From positions 42,002 through 106,001 of the forward strand of contig CAYRUH010000008.1 of assembly GCA_964427415.1 (NCBI GenBank): 64,000 bases of DNA, given 5' to 3'. A model generated the notes under the pieces. That model was not told the DNA's origin, did no database searches, and saw nothing but the letters and a program-made list of their open reading frames with translations. This document shows, piece by piece, positions 8,242 through 17,053 of this stretch. The translations under genes and the position numbers were made by a program. This stretch comes from Lentisalinibacter sp964427415. Lineage in GTDB: Bacteria; Pseudomonadota; Gammaproteobacteria; Steroidobacterales; Woeseiaceae. The stretch's first letter is position 1. Every line of letters begins with the position of its first letter.

Positions 8242-8904
8242 CTAGGCTCCGGCCACCAGGGGCACGAAACTGACCGGCCCGAGAGAGATCTGTTCGTAGC
8301 GGTCTTCCCGGTGCACGATAGCCATCAGTTCCTGGCGCCGGGCCGAACCGACCGGCAGCACCAGCCGGCCGCCCGGGGCGAGTTGTGCGAGCAGCGCCTC
8401 CGGTACCCGCTCCGGCGCGGCGGCCACGAGGATGCCGTGGTAGGGACCGTATTTCGGCCACCCCGCCCAGCCGTCGTCGCGGCGGAAGCGCACGTTGCCG
8501 ATGCCCAGTTCCCGTAGACGCTGCCGGGCACGGGTCAGCAGCGGCGCCAGGCGCTCCACGGTGTAGATCTCGTCGACCAGGGGCGCAAGCACCGCCGTCT
8601 GGTAGCCGCAGCCGGTGCCGATCTCCAGGATACGCCCGCCGGGCAGCCCTTTCAGCAGCGCCTCGGTCATGCGCGCCACGATGAACGGCTGGCTGATGGT
8701 CTGTCCGTGGCCGATCGGCAGCGCGGTATCCTCGTAGGCGCGGCTCGCCAGCGCCTCGTCGACGAAGATGTGCCGCGGCACGGCCAGGACGCGCTCGAGC
8801 ACCCGCTCGTCGCGTATGCCGCCGGCCCGCAGACGATCGACCAGGCGGTTGCGCGTACGCGCCGACGTCATGCCGATGCCCCGGTGCGCGGTGCTGTCAA
8901 TCAT
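8242..8904 (-). CDS. pcm: Protein-L-isoaspartate O-methyltransferase
   Basis: Repairs isoaspartyl damage in proteins by SAM-dependent methylation. The 220-aa protein carries the family block LPIGHGQTISQP and the SAM-binding motif ILEIGTGCGYQTAVL, with the C-terminal SFVPLV. ATG at 8904 overlaps the end of surE by 8 bp; ATG at 8871 (MTSARTRN) is nearer the E. coli start and also possible. The pair surE-pcm is conserved in gammaproteobacteria and both act in stationary-phase survival. Confidence 0.95.
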   Translation of the reverse strand: MIDSTAHRGIGMTSARTRNRLVDRLRAGGIRDERVLERVLAVPRHIFVDEALASRAYEDTALPIGHGQTISQPFIVARMTEALLKGLPGGRILEIGTGCGYQTAVLAPLVDEIYTVERLAPLLTRARQRLRELGIGNVRFRRDDGWAGWPKYGPYHGILVAAAPERVPEALLAQLAPGGRLVLPVGSARRQELMAIVHREDRYEQISLGPVSFVPLVAGA

Positions 8905-9643
8905 CGGCAAGCCAGCTACGCATGTCGTCCAGGGCCTCCTGGCGGGTCAGGTCCACCTTCAGCGGTGTCACGGCGACACGCCCCCGGGCGATGGCGTTGA
9001 AGTCGGTGCCGGGCCCGGCATCCTGCCCGCCGCCGGCCGGGCCTATCCAGTAGATGGGCTTGTCTTTAGGGTCCCGGTCCTGCACCACCGGCGCGGACCG
9101 ATGGCGGAAGCCCAGCCGCGCGATCTCTATGCCCTTGATCTGCTGCCACGGCAGGTCCGGTACATTGACGTTAAGGATCGTGTCCGACGGCAGCGGATGA
9201 CGCTGCATCCGCTCGAGCAGAAACACCACCACCCGCGCGGCGGTGGCGTAATGCAGCGGGTTGTTGCCGACCAGCGAGACGGCGATGGCAGGCAGCCCGA
9301 GGAAACGCCCTTCCATCGCCGCCGCCACGGTGCCGGAATAGATGACGTCGTCGCCCAGATTGGCGCCCTCGTTGATGCCGGACACGACCATGTCAGGCTC
9401 TTCCGGCAGGAAGCCGGAGACACCGAGATGGACGCAGTCCGAGGGGGTGCCGTTCACGCAATAACGGCGCTCGCCGGTGCGGATGACGCGCAGCGGCGAT
9501 TCCAGGGTCAGGGAGTTGCTGGCGCCGCTGCGGTTGCGGTCCGGCGCCATCACCGTGATCTCGCCCAGGGGCTCGAGTGCGTCGGCGAGCACCCGTACGC
9601 CCTCGGCCAGGTGCCCGTCGTCGTTACTGACAAGAATTCGCAA
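8897..9643 (-). CDS. surE: 5'/3'-nucleotidase SurE
   Basis: Nucleoside monophosphate phosphatase of stationary-phase physiology. The product of 248 aa starts RILVSNDDG, the SurE metal-binding N-terminus, and contains PDRNRSGASNSLT and VVSGINEGANLGDD. I chose TTG at 9643 because it places the start exactly at the family's conserved MRILVSNDDG; a GTG at 9703 would add 20 unconserved residues. No strong ribosome binding site is visible before the TTG. A -10-like TATAGT lies on this strand at 9689-9684. It diverges from smr with 133 bp between starts. Confidence 0.93.
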   Translation of the reverse strand: MRILVSNDDGHLAEGVRVLADALEPLGEITVMAPDRNRSGASNSLTLESPLRVIRTGERRYCVNGTPSDCVHLGVSGFLPEEPDMVVSGINEGANLGDDVIYSGTVAAAMEGRFLGLPAIAVSLVGNNPLHYATAARVVVFLLERMQRHPLPSDTILNVNVPDLPWQQIKGIEIARLGFRHRSAPVVQDRDPKDKPIYWIGPAGGGQDAGPGTDFNAIARGRVAVTPLKVDLTRQEALDDMRSWLADD

Positions 9644-9776
9644 ACCGGTGTGAGCCTGTCGTTGGTGCTGATGGACGGCGGTAACTATACTCAATGTTCG
9701 CACCGGTACCTAGGGCGACCGAGGGCGTCTTGCGGACGACCGGATGGCGTCGCGCAGCACGGTAGGGAGGCGCTCG

Positions 9777-10337
9777 ATGACGGATGACAGACGGAGCAGT
9801 GACGGAGCCGGGCTGAGCGAAGAGGAGATCGCACTCTTCCGCTCCAGCGTGGGCGACGCACGGCAAATCCGCATGGACCGCATCGAGGCGCGCCGCTGCC
9901 CGCCGGCGCCGGAGGCACGCTTCCGCCGCGCCGACGAGGCCGCTGCACTGGCCGAAAGCCTTTCTCACAGCGTGGCCGACCAGGAGCGCCTCAGCGGCGA
10001 ACAGTTGCGTTTCCATCGAGCCGGTCTCAGCGCTCGGGCCATGCAGAAACTGGTCCGCGGCGGCTACCGCATCGAGGCCGAGACCGATCTGCACGGCCTG
10101 ACCGTGAACGGGGCGAAGCAGGTGCTCAATGAGTTCCTGATCGAGAGCCGCTCCCTCGGTCATCGCTGTGTCCGCGTGATCCACGGCAAGGGCAAGCGTT
10201 CGGGCCACCGGGGTCCGGTGCTGAAGCAGCGGGTCGACGGCTGGCTGCGCCAATGGGACGGCGTGCTCGCATTCGCCTCCGCGAAACCCGCGCACGGCGG
10301 TACGGGAGCGCTCTACGTCCTCCTGAAACCGCTCTGA
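9777..10337 (+). CDS. Smr-domain DNA endonuclease family protein (SmrA-like)
   Basis: A 186-aa protein with a C-terminal Smr domain: DLHG at 104-107, HGKG at 136-139 and GGTGAL at 174-179, the three nuclease signatures of MutS2-type Smr proteins. The N-terminal half (LSEEEIALFRSSVGD, then an Arg/Glu-rich stretch) matches stand-alone SmrA/SmrB proteins. In enterobacteria SmrB cleaves mRNA at collided ribosomes; whether this copy does so is unknown. ATG at 9777 has GGGAGG about seven bases upstream. It is divergent from surE and converges on truD with only four bases between the stops. Confidence 0.88.
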   Translation: MTDDRRSSDGAGLSEEEIALFRSSVGDARQIRMDRIEARRCPPAPEARFRRADEAAALAESLSHSVADQERLSGEQLRFHRAGLSARAMQKLVRGGYRIEAETDLHGLTVNGAKQVLNEFLIESRSLGHRCVRVIHGKGKRSGHRGPVLKQRVDGWLRQWDGVLAFASAKPAHGGTGALYVLLKPL

Positions 10338-10341
10338 CGCC

Positions 10342-11379
10342 TCAACCGGTCTCCAGCAACTCCCGAACGAGGGTGGTCGCGTACTCGCCGGCAGGCAGCC
10401 GGAAGCGCAGCAGGCAATCGCCGTCCTCCCAGCGCCATTGCAGCGCCCGGGGCACGAGGCGGAGGCTCCGCCGGGCCATCTCCAGGCCGGCCGCCTCCAG
10501 ACCCTTAACCAGCCACGCCCACTCCCCCGCCCCCGCCTGCTCCACCGCCTCGGCAGAGCCGGACGGCCGCGGCCCGTCCCGGCCCCACAGGGGTCCCGTC
10601 GGGTGCACCTCGCCGGCCGCGACCCTCGCGCTAAGAGTATTGTCGATGGTCCCGTCGATGGCCCTGTCGACACCCTCAGCGTGGAAAACACTGCCCCGCC
10701 CGTCCAGTATCAGCACCTCGCCGTCCAGGGCGCGATCCCAGCTGCCGTCGCGGACCCGCCGCGCGAGCACCTGATTGAACAGCCAGGACCGGGCGGCGGA
10801 TAACGCGAATTCCCGCTGCCGACGATCGAGACGCTCGCCGGCGAACAGCCGCCGGGCCAGTGCGAGATTGCCGCCGTCCCGGCCGAACCGCTGGCGGCCG
10901 AAATAATTCGGCGCGCCGTTAGCGGCCACGCGCGCGAGGCCGGCTTCGAGGGCGCCCCGGTCGGCCCGCACATCGCGCAGACGCAGTTCGAAGCGGTTGC
11001 CCTGCAACGCGCCCCGGCGCAGCTTGCGGCGGTTGCGCGTCACCGCCAGCAGCTGCACACCATCGGCCGCGAAAGCCGCCCAGTCGGTCGGTGCCCCGTC
11101 GCTCAGCGGCACGCTGAACCACTGCCGGGTGCGGGCGTGCCGGTCCTTGAGTCCCGCATAGCCCACGTCCCGCGCGCGCACGCCGGTATGGCGCGCCAGC
11201 CGGGATGCGACCCACTGCGTGTTGCAGCCGGTCTTCTCGACGAAAAGAAAGTGATGGGGGCCGTCGGCGGACGGCTCGAAACCGAGTTGCTCCTCGACGA
11301 GGAAATCCTCGGCCGTGGATTTCAGCCGGGCCTCACCGGCGGCGGGCCCACCCGCCCGGGGCCAGTCAGGGATGTCCAC
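10342..11379 (-). CDS. truD: tRNA pseudouridine(13) synthase TruD
   Basis: Makes pseudouridine 13 in tRNA-Glu. The 345-aa protein shows the TruD catalytic motif GYAGLKDRHA at 73-82 with Asp79 as the nucleophile, and RNRRKLRRGALQGNRFEL downstream. GTG start at 11379. It follows ftsB after four bases. In most gammaproteobacteria ispD and ispF lie between ftsB and truD; here they do not. Confidence 0.95.
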   Translation of the reverse strand: MDIPDWPRAGGPAAGEARLKSTAEDFLVEEQLGFEPSADGPHHFLFVEKTGCNTQWVASRLARHTGVRARDVGYAGLKDRHARTRQWFSVPLSDGAPTDWAAFAADGVQLLAVTRNRRKLRRGALQGNRFELRLRDVRADRGALEAGLARVAANGAPNYFGRQRFGRDGGNLALARRLFAGERLDRRQREFALSAARSWLFNQVLARRVRDGSWDRALDGEVLILDGRGSVFHAEGVDRAIDGTIDNTLSARVAAGEVHPTGPLWGRDGPRPSGSAEAVEQAGAGEWAWLVKGLEAAGLEMARRSLRLVPRALQWRWEDGDCLLRFRLPAGEYATTLVRELLETG

Positions 11380-11383
11380 GGGC

Positions 11384-11659
11384 TCAGTCGGCCGGCACGA
11401 CCTGGTAGAAGGTCTCGCGCGGTCCGATCAGTCCGAGATCGCTGCGGGCACGCTCCTCGGCCGCCTCGGATCCCGTCTTCAGGTTCAACACCTCCGCTTC
11501 CAGCGCCGCATTACGCACCGCCAGGGCCTCGTTCTCCTCCCGTGCCTCGGCCACCGCGTGCCGCAGTTCGCGAGTCTTGCGATAGCCGTCCTCGGACAGC
11601 CACAGGTCCGCCTGGAGACCCAGGAACAGGAACAGCAGCAGAGCAAGGAACCAGCGCAC
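11384..11659 (-). CDS. ftsB: Cell division protein FtsB
   Basis: Small bitopic divisome protein that forms a coiled coil with FtsL and binds FtsQ. The 91-aa product has an N-terminal membrane segment (about residues 3-16), then a heptad-rich coiled coil from about 28 to 65, and the conserved end ERARSDLGLIGPRETFYQVV. GTG start at 11659, eight bases after the eno stop, so coupling with eno is likely. The position next to eno is standard. Confidence 0.93.
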   Translation of the reverse strand: MRWFLALLLFLFLGLQADLWLSEDGYRKTRELRHAVAEAREENEALAVRNAALEAEVLNLKTGSEAAEERARSDLGLIGPRETFYQVVPAD

Positions 11660-11667
11660 GTCAGTCT

Positions 11668-12957
11668 TCAGCCTTCTTCAGCCTCCGAAACCGGGAAGGC
11701 CCCGCGACCGGCATAGGTCGCGTGATGATTCAGGGCCTCCTCTATCCGCAGTAGCTGATTGTACTTCGCGACACGGTCGGAACGCGACATCGAGCCGGTC
11801 TTGATCTGCGTGGCCCGGGTGCCGACGGCGATATCCGCGATGGTGGAGTCTTCCGTCTCGCCCGAACGGTGGGACACGACGGCACTGTAGCCGGCCTCCA
11901 CCGCCATATCGATGGCGGATAGCGTCTCCGTCAGGGTGCCTATCTGGTTCGGCTTGATCAGGATCGAGTTGGCGACGCCTTCCTCGATACCGCGGGACAG
12001 GATGCGGGTGTTGGTCACGAACAGGTCGTCGCCGACCAGCTGCACCCGGCCCCCAAGGCGCTCGGTGAGCAGCTTCCAGCCGTCCCAGTCGTCCTCGGCC
12101 ATGCCATCCTCGATGGTGATGATGGGATAGGCATCGACCAGACCGGCCAGGTAATCCCCGAACGCCGCGGCATCGAACTCCCGGTCCTCGGACTCCAGCC
12201 GGTACACCCCGTCACGGAAGAACTCCGAGCTCGCCACGTCCAGCCCGAGCAGGATGTCCTCGCCCAGGCGGAAGCCCGCCTTCTCCACCGCCTCGGCGAT
12301 GGTATCCAGCGCCGCCCGGTTGGAGGGCAGGTCCGGCGCGAAGCCGCCCTCGTCGCCCACCGCCGTGTTCAGGTCGCGGCCGTGCAGCACCTTGCGCAGC
12401 GCATGGAATATCTCCGCGCCCGCGCGCACGGCCTCCGAGAAGCGCGGTGCGCCGACCGGCAGGATCATGAACTCCTGGATGTCGACGTTATTGTCCGCGT
12501 GAGCCCCGCCGTTGATGATGTTCATCATCGGCACGGGCATCACCGACTCCTCGCCCATGAGCCGGTAGAGCGGCACGCCGGAGGAGCGCGATGCCGCATG
12601 GGCGCAGGCCAGAGAGACCGCCAGGATGGCATTGGCACCGAACCGCGACTTGTTGTCCGTGCCGTCGAGTTCGATCAGGCGCCGATCGATGGTGGTCTGG
12701 TCGTGGACGTCCATGCTGACCAGCGCATCCCGGATGGCGCCGTTGACGTTGCCCACCGCCTTGCGCACGCCCTTGCCGCCATAACGGTCGGGATTGCCGT
12801 CCCGGAGCTCCATCGCTTCGTGGACCCCGGTGGATGCGCCGGAAGGAACGGCGGCCCGACCGATGACCCCGTTCTGCAGGATCACGTCGGCTTCGACCGT
12901 GGGATTGCCGCGGGAATCGATGATCTCGCGGCCACGGATATCGGCGATCTGGCCCAT
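11668..12957 (-). CDS. eno: Enolase
   Basis: Interconverts 2-phosphoglycerate and phosphoenolpyruvate, and in gammaproteobacteria is often part of the RNA degradosome. The 429-aa protein starts MGQIADIRGREIIDSRGNP and contains GGAHADNNVDIQEFM, LIKPNQIGTLTE (catalytic Lys) and the enolase signature SHRSGETEDSTIADIAVG. ATG at 12957 has AGGAGA six bases upstream. The same frame stays open upstream into kdsA, but that is shadow sequence. It lies between kdsA and ftsB. Confidence 0.98.
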   Translation of the reverse strand: MGQIADIRGREIIDSRGNPTVEADVILQNGVIGRAAVPSGASTGVHEAMELRDGNPDRYGGKGVRKAVGNVNGAIRDALVSMDVHDQTTIDRRLIELDGTDNKSRFGANAILAVSLACAHAASRSSGVPLYRLMGEESVMPVPMMNIINGGAHADNNVDIQEFMILPVGAPRFSEAVRAGAEIFHALRKVLHGRDLNTAVGDEGGFAPDLPSNRAALDTIAEAVEKAGFRLGEDILLGLDVASSEFFRDGVYRLESEDREFDAAAFGDYLAGLVDAYPIITIEDGMAEDDWDGWKLLTERLGGRVQLVGDDLFVTNTRILSRGIEEGVANSILIKPNQIGTLTETLSAIDMAVEAGYSAVVSHRSGETEDSTIADIAVGTRATQIKTGSMSRSDRVAKYNQLLRIEEALNHHATYAGRGAFPVSEAEEG

Positions 12958-12982
12958 ACTGTCTCCTGCTGTGTCTGTGGGG

Positions 12983-13831
12983 TTATCCGGCCCGGAGGCC
13001 CAACTCGGCCTCGGCGAAACCGCTCTTCTTGACGGTCTCGTCCAGCGTCTGCAGCACGCCGAGCAATGCTTCCATCCGGTCCAGCGGCCAGGCGTTCGGC
13101 CCGTCGGAGAGCGCGTGCTCGGGGTCCGGGTGGGTCTCCATGAAGACACCGGAGACGCCCGCCGCCACCGCCGCACGCGCGAGCACGGGTACGAATTCGC
13201 GCTGGCCGCCAGAGGCGCTGCCCTTGCCGCCGGGCAGCTGTACGGAATGGGTCGCGTCGAATACCACCGGACAGCCGGTCTCGCGCATGACCGCCAGGCT
13301 GCGCATATCGGAAACCAGGTTGTTGTAGCCGAAGGTGAAGCCGCGCTCGCACACCAGGATCTGCGCGTTGCCGGTGGAGCGGGCTTTGTCGACCACGTTG
13401 CCCATCTCCCAGGGGGAGAGAAACTGACCCTTCTTGATATTAACCGGCCGGCCCTGGGAGGAGACACGCAGGATGAAGTTGGTCTGGCGGCAGAGAAACG
13501 CCGGTGTCTGCAGCACGTCCGCCACCGCGGCCGCTTCGTCCAGCGGCGTGTCTTCATGTACGTCGGTTAGCACAGCCACGCCGATCTGACTGCGCACCTC
13601 CCCGAGCACCCGCAGGCCTTCCTCGATACCCGGACCGCGGAAGCTGCCCGCCGAACTCCGATTGGCCTTGTCGAATGACGACTTGTAGATGAAGGGCATG
13701 CCCAGGCCGTCGGTGATCTCCTTCAGCCTGCCCGCGGTATCGATGGCGAGCTGCTCGCTCTCCACCACGCAGGTGCCGGCGATGAGAAACAGCGGGCGGT
13801 CCAGCCCGGCCTCGAAATGGCAGAGCTTCAT
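12983..13831 (-). CDS. kdsA: KDO-8-phosphate synthase, metal-dependent type
   Basis: Condenses PEP with arabinose 5-phosphate to KDO-8-P for the LPS inner core. The 282-aa protein carries KANRSS, RQTNFIL, FGYNNLV and HSVQLPGG. At residues 18-24 it reads AGTCVVE, with Cys21 where E. coli KdsA has asparagine. In Aquifex this cysteine is a metal ligand, so a class II, divalent-metal-dependent enzyme is expected; this is inference from the residue. The ATG overlaps the pyrG stop as ATGA. Confidence 0.96.
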   Translation of the reverse strand: MKLCHFEAGLDRPLFLIAGTCVVESEQLAIDTAGRLKEITDGLGMPFIYKSSFDKANRSSAGSFRGPGIEEGLRVLGEVRSQIGVAVLTDVHEDTPLDEAAAVADVLQTPAFLCRQTNFILRVSSQGRPVNIKKGQFLSPWEMGNVVDKARSTGNAQILVCERGFTFGYNNLVSDMRSLAVMRETGCPVVFDATHSVQLPGGKGSASGGQREFVPVLARAAVAAGVSGVFMETHPDPEHALSDGPNAWPLDRMEALLGVLQTLDETVKKSGFAEAELGLRAG

Positions 13832-15474
13832 GCCCGCGCGGCCTCCGGCACCTCACCTTCACGATAGCGGCGCGCCGCACTGATGAAACCGATGAACAGC
13901 GGATGTCCGTCGCGGGGATTGGAAGTGAATTCCGGGTGGAACTGGCTCGCCAGGAACCAGGGATGGTCCGGCAGCTCCACCACCTCCACCAGGTCGTCCA
14001 GCGACGTGCCGGAGAAGCGCATGCCTGCCTCCTCGAGTACGGAGCGGTAGTTGTTGTTGACCTCGTAGCGATGCCGGTGGCGCTCGTGCACGGTCGGCTT
14101 GCCGTAGGTCTCGCGGGCCAGCGACCCTTCGGCCAGCTGCACGGGCTGGGCGCCGAGGCGCATGGAGCCGCCCAGATCGGAATCCTCGTCGCGCTCCTCC
14201 ACCCGGCCTTGCTCGGTCTGCCACTCTGTGATGAGCGCGATCACCGGGGCCGGCGTCGTGCGCTCGAATTCCGTGCTGTGGGCCGCAACGAGCCCGGCTA
14301 CGTGACGGGAGAATTCGATTACGGCCACCTGCAGGCCGAGGCAGATGCCGAGATAGGGGATGGCGTTCTCCCGGGCGACCTGCACGGCGCTGATCTTGCC
14401 CTCGACGCCGCGTTCACCGAAGCCGCCGGGGACGAGGATGGCGTCCATGTCCCGCAGGCAGTCTGCGCCGTCTGTCTCGATGTCCTGGGATTCGAAGTAA
14501 TGGATGTGCACCCGCGTTGCGGTGTGGATGCCTGCGTGCAGCAGCGCTTCGGACAGCGAGATGTAAGAGTCGCGGAAGTCCACGTACTTGCCCACCATCG
14601 CCACGTTGACCTCGCCGGTGGGATGCTGTTTGGCGTGCACCACGTCCTCCCATTCGCCGAGGTCGGCCGGCGGCAGATCCATGCGCAGATGGTCGACCAC
14701 GATCTGGTCCAGGCCCTGGTCACGCAGCATCATCGGGATCTTGTACAGGTCGTCGACGTCGATGGCGGAGATCACCGCGTTCTCGGCCACATTGGTGAAC
14801 AAGGCGATCTTGCGCCGCGGTTCTGCCGGCAGCGGATGCTCGGAGCGGCACACCAGTACGTCCGGCTGTATGCCGATGGAGCGCAGTTCCTTCACCGAGT
14901 GCTGGGTGGGCTTGGTCTTGATCTCGGAAGAAGTGGCAATGTAGGGCACCAGCGTCAGGTGGACGTAGACCACCCGGTCGCGGCCTTCCTCGACCCCCAT
15001 CTGGCGGATCGCCTCCATGAACGGCAGCGACTCGATGTCGCCCACCGTGCCGCCGATCTCCACCATGCAGACGTCGGCATCGCCGGCGCCCAGCCGCACG
15101 CTCTGCTTGATCTCGTCGGTGATGTGCGGGATCACCTGCACCGTGGCGCCCAGGTAATCGCCGCGGCGCTCCTTCGCGATCACGCTCTCGTAGATGCGCC
15201 CTGTGGTGAAATTGCTGTTGCGCCCGGTCGTCGTACGCACGAAGCGTTCGTAATGGCCCAGGTCGAGGTCGGTCTCGGTGCCGTCGGCGGTGACGAACAC
15301 CTCGCCATGCTGAAACGGGCTCATCGTTCCGGGATCGACGTTGATGTAGGGGTCCAGCTTGATCATGCTGATCTTCAGGCCCCGGGACTCTAGGATGGCG
15401 CCGAGGCAGGCGGAGGTGATGCCCTTGCCGAGTGAGGAGACCACACCGCCGGTAATGAACACGTAGCATGTCAT
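13828..15474 (-). CDS. pyrG: CTP synthase (glutamine-hydrolysing)
   Basis: Aminates UTP to CTP with ATP and glutamine. The 548-aa protein has an N-terminal synthase domain starting VFITGGVVSSLGKG and a C-terminal class I glutamine amidotransferase with LGICLGLQ (nucleophile Cys), HRHRYEVNN and FHPEF (His-x-Glu). ATG at 15474; the open frame extends 17 codons further without family similarity. It is the first gene of the pyrG-kdsA-eno-ftsB-truD run, with a 214-bp gap upstream holding a hairpin repeat. Confidence 0.98.
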   Translation of the reverse strand: MTCYVFITGGVVSSLGKGITSACLGAILESRGLKISMIKLDPYINVDPGTMSPFQHGEVFVTADGTETDLDLGHYERFVRTTTGRNSNFTTGRIYESVIAKERRGDYLGATVQVIPHITDEIKQSVRLGAGDADVCMVEIGGTVGDIESLPFMEAIRQMGVEEGRDRVVYVHLTLVPYIATSSEIKTKPTQHSVKELRSIGIQPDVLVCRSEHPLPAEPRRKIALFTNVAENAVISAIDVDDLYKIPMMLRDQGLDQIVVDHLRMDLPPADLGEWEDVVHAKQHPTGEVNVAMVGKYVDFRDSYISLSEALLHAGIHTATRVHIHYFESQDIETDGADCLRDMDAILVPGGFGERGVEGKISAVQVARENAIPYLGICLGLQVAVIEFSRHVAGLVAAHSTEFERTTPAPVIALITEWQTEQGRVEERDEDSDLGGSMRLGAQPVQLAEGSLARETYGKPTVHERHRHRYEVNNNYRSVLEEAGMRFSGTSLDDLVEVVELPDHPWFLASQFHPEFTSNPRDGHPLFIGFISAARRYREGEVPEAARA

Positions 15475-15508
15475 GGAAGAACCCCGCGGGGATGTCGGCC
15501 AATAGCAA

Positions 15509-15575
15509 GGGGCCGGAGTAAGCACACGTTCTAACGCCCGCAGACAGTGCCCGGGCGTATGCTTACTCCGACCCC
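15509..15575. repeat. REP-like hairpin element upstream of pyrG
   Basis: The 16-bp arms 15509-15524 and 15560-15575 are inverted repeats matching at 15 of 16 positions, built on GGAGTAAGCA and TGCTTACTCC. Nested inside are ACGCCCG (15534-15540) and CGGGCGT (15552-15558). The outer arm resembles the GGGGTCAGAGTAA-type palindromes spread in many gammaproteobacteria and associated with RAYT transposases; that link is from memory. The rest of the 15475-15688 gap holds no gene; TCGCAA and TTGCGA at 15642-15659 form a second, smaller inverted repeat in an A-rich patch. Confidence 0.75.
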
Positions 15576-15688
15576 CAACTCAAGCCCGACGGATGTTGAA
15601 AGACGGTACTTAAAGCTACCAGAAGCCGACCGCCCAAACAATCGCAACAACAATTGCGACAACAACCCGTCAAGTGCCGCGACGGCGC

Positions 15689-17053
15689 TCAATACAACGG
15701 CGGATGGCGTTCCCAGACCACGGCGAGACCCCCTTCGACACGCTGATTCTCCGCCATCCACAGATCGGCCACCGCCAGCAATTCCCCACCGCAGTAGAGC
15801 AGCGGCAGCCGCCCACGCATCCACGGCACGATGCCGGCTTCCCGGAGCAGCTGCTTCAGCCGCCGCCTCGGGCGCCCGACCGCCGTCGCCAGGCTCTCGC
15901 CGCCACTGCGGAAGCGGACCTCGCAGCCGCGCGCGACCAGCGCGGCGTCGAGTCCCGTCGGCGCGCCCGGCCGCAGCGCCAGCCGGCCGAGGCCGCCGGG
16001 CAGCTCCAGCGCCTCGCCGGGACCGAGAGCGAGCGCAACGGCAGGAATCTCGGTCGGCTCGGCGCTCAGCAGATAAAGACGATCCCGATAGCGGCGGACT
16101 TGCGCCTCGCCGAGACGCAGCCGCGGCTGCTCGCCCGGGCCGGCGACCACCTCCCCGAGCAGACGGTCCAGGTGCCGCGAGTCCGGCGCGCGGCAGCCGC
16201 CGCTAGCGAGCCAGTGCCGCAGGGCATTGCGCTGACGCGCCGGCGGCAATCGGCGCAGCCGGCCGGCGTCCAGCCGCCCTGCACCCGCATCACAGCGATC
16301 CAGGTCGGCTGCAGCCAGTTGCCGCAGCAGTCCGGCTCCCTCGGCGAGATGCCGGGCGCTGCGCGCAGCATTTCGATCCCCCGCGGGCCAGCGCGCGAGC
16401 AGCCGCGGCACAATCTCCCCCCGCAGGAAGCTGCGATCGAAGCGCGGGTCGCTGTTGGCGGGATCCTCCAGCCAGTCGATGCCGCGAGCCCGCAGGTAGT
16501 CGCGCAGCTCCTCCCGGCCCAGGTCCAGCAGGGGACGCAGCAGCCGGCCCGTGCCGAAAGAGGCTGCCGCCGGCATGGCGGCGAGCCCGGGCAGCCCGGC
16601 GCCGCGAAGCAATTGCAGCAGGATCGTCTCGAGCTGGTCCTGGCGGTGCTGTGCCGTCAGCAGGCACTCCCCGGCCCGCAGCGCCGCCTCCAGCAGCCGG
16701 TACCGCGCCTGCCGCGCGGCGCCTTCCACGCCCTGCGCATCGACCGCCTCCCGCGTGATGCGGGCATGCAGCACCTGGCATTCCACGCCCAGCGCCGCGC
16801 TCACGCGGACGCAGTGCTGCGCCCAGGCGGCCGATTCGGCCTGCAGGCCATGGTCGACATGCAGCGCCCGCACCCGGCAGTCCGACAGCGAGACCGCCGC
16901 GTGGAGGAGCGCCGTCGAATCCGCGCCGCCGCTGAATGCCACCGCCAGGTCCGGCAGCGCCTCGCCGGGCGCCCGGCCGAGCAGGCCGCGCAAGGTGTCC
17001 CCGAGAACGCCGGGTCCGAATGCCGGCGGCTCAGCCGTCCCTGAATTCGCCAA
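15689..17053 (-). CDS. tilS: tRNA(Ile)-lysidine synthase
   Basis: Converts C34 of tRNA-Ile(CAU) to lysidine so that it reads AUA. The 454-aa protein has the PP-loop AFSGGADSTALL near residues 39-50, the metal and tRNA motifs HVDHGLQ and AQHRQDQLET, and TilS C-terminal substrate-binding domains to about residue 445. The start is uncertain: TTG at 17053 lies within accA and has no good ribosome binding site. The gene overlaps accA by 23 bp, so coupling is likely. accA-tilS-pyrG is a common gammaproteobacterial order. Confidence 0.93.
   Translation of the reverse strand: MANSGTAEPPAFGPGVLGDTLRGLLGRAPGEALPDLAVAFSGGADSTALLHAAVSLSDCRVRALHVDHGLQAESAAWAQHCVRVSAALGVECQVLHARITREAVDAQGVEGAARQARYRLLEAALRAGECLLTAQHRQDQLETILLQLLRGAGLPGLAAMPAAASFGTGRLLRPLLDLGREELRDYLRARGIDWLEDPANSDPRFDRSFLRGEIVPRLLARWPAGDRNAARSARHLAEGAGLLRQLAAADLDRCDAGAGRLDAGRLRRLPPARQRNALRHWLASGGCRAPDSRHLDRLLGEVVAGPGEQPRLRLGEAQVRRYRDRLYLLSAEPTEIPAVALALGPGEALELPGGLGRLALRPGAPTGLDAALVARGCEVRFRSGGESLATAVGRPRRRLKQLLREAGIVPWMRGRLPLLYCGGELLAVADLWMAENQRVEGGLAVVWERHPPLY

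Noticed and set aside
11668..13557. Apparent fusion upstream of enolase
   Set aside because: The frame stays open into kdsA, but the extra part is an off-frame reading of kdsA, and enolase has its own ATG with a good ribosome binding site.
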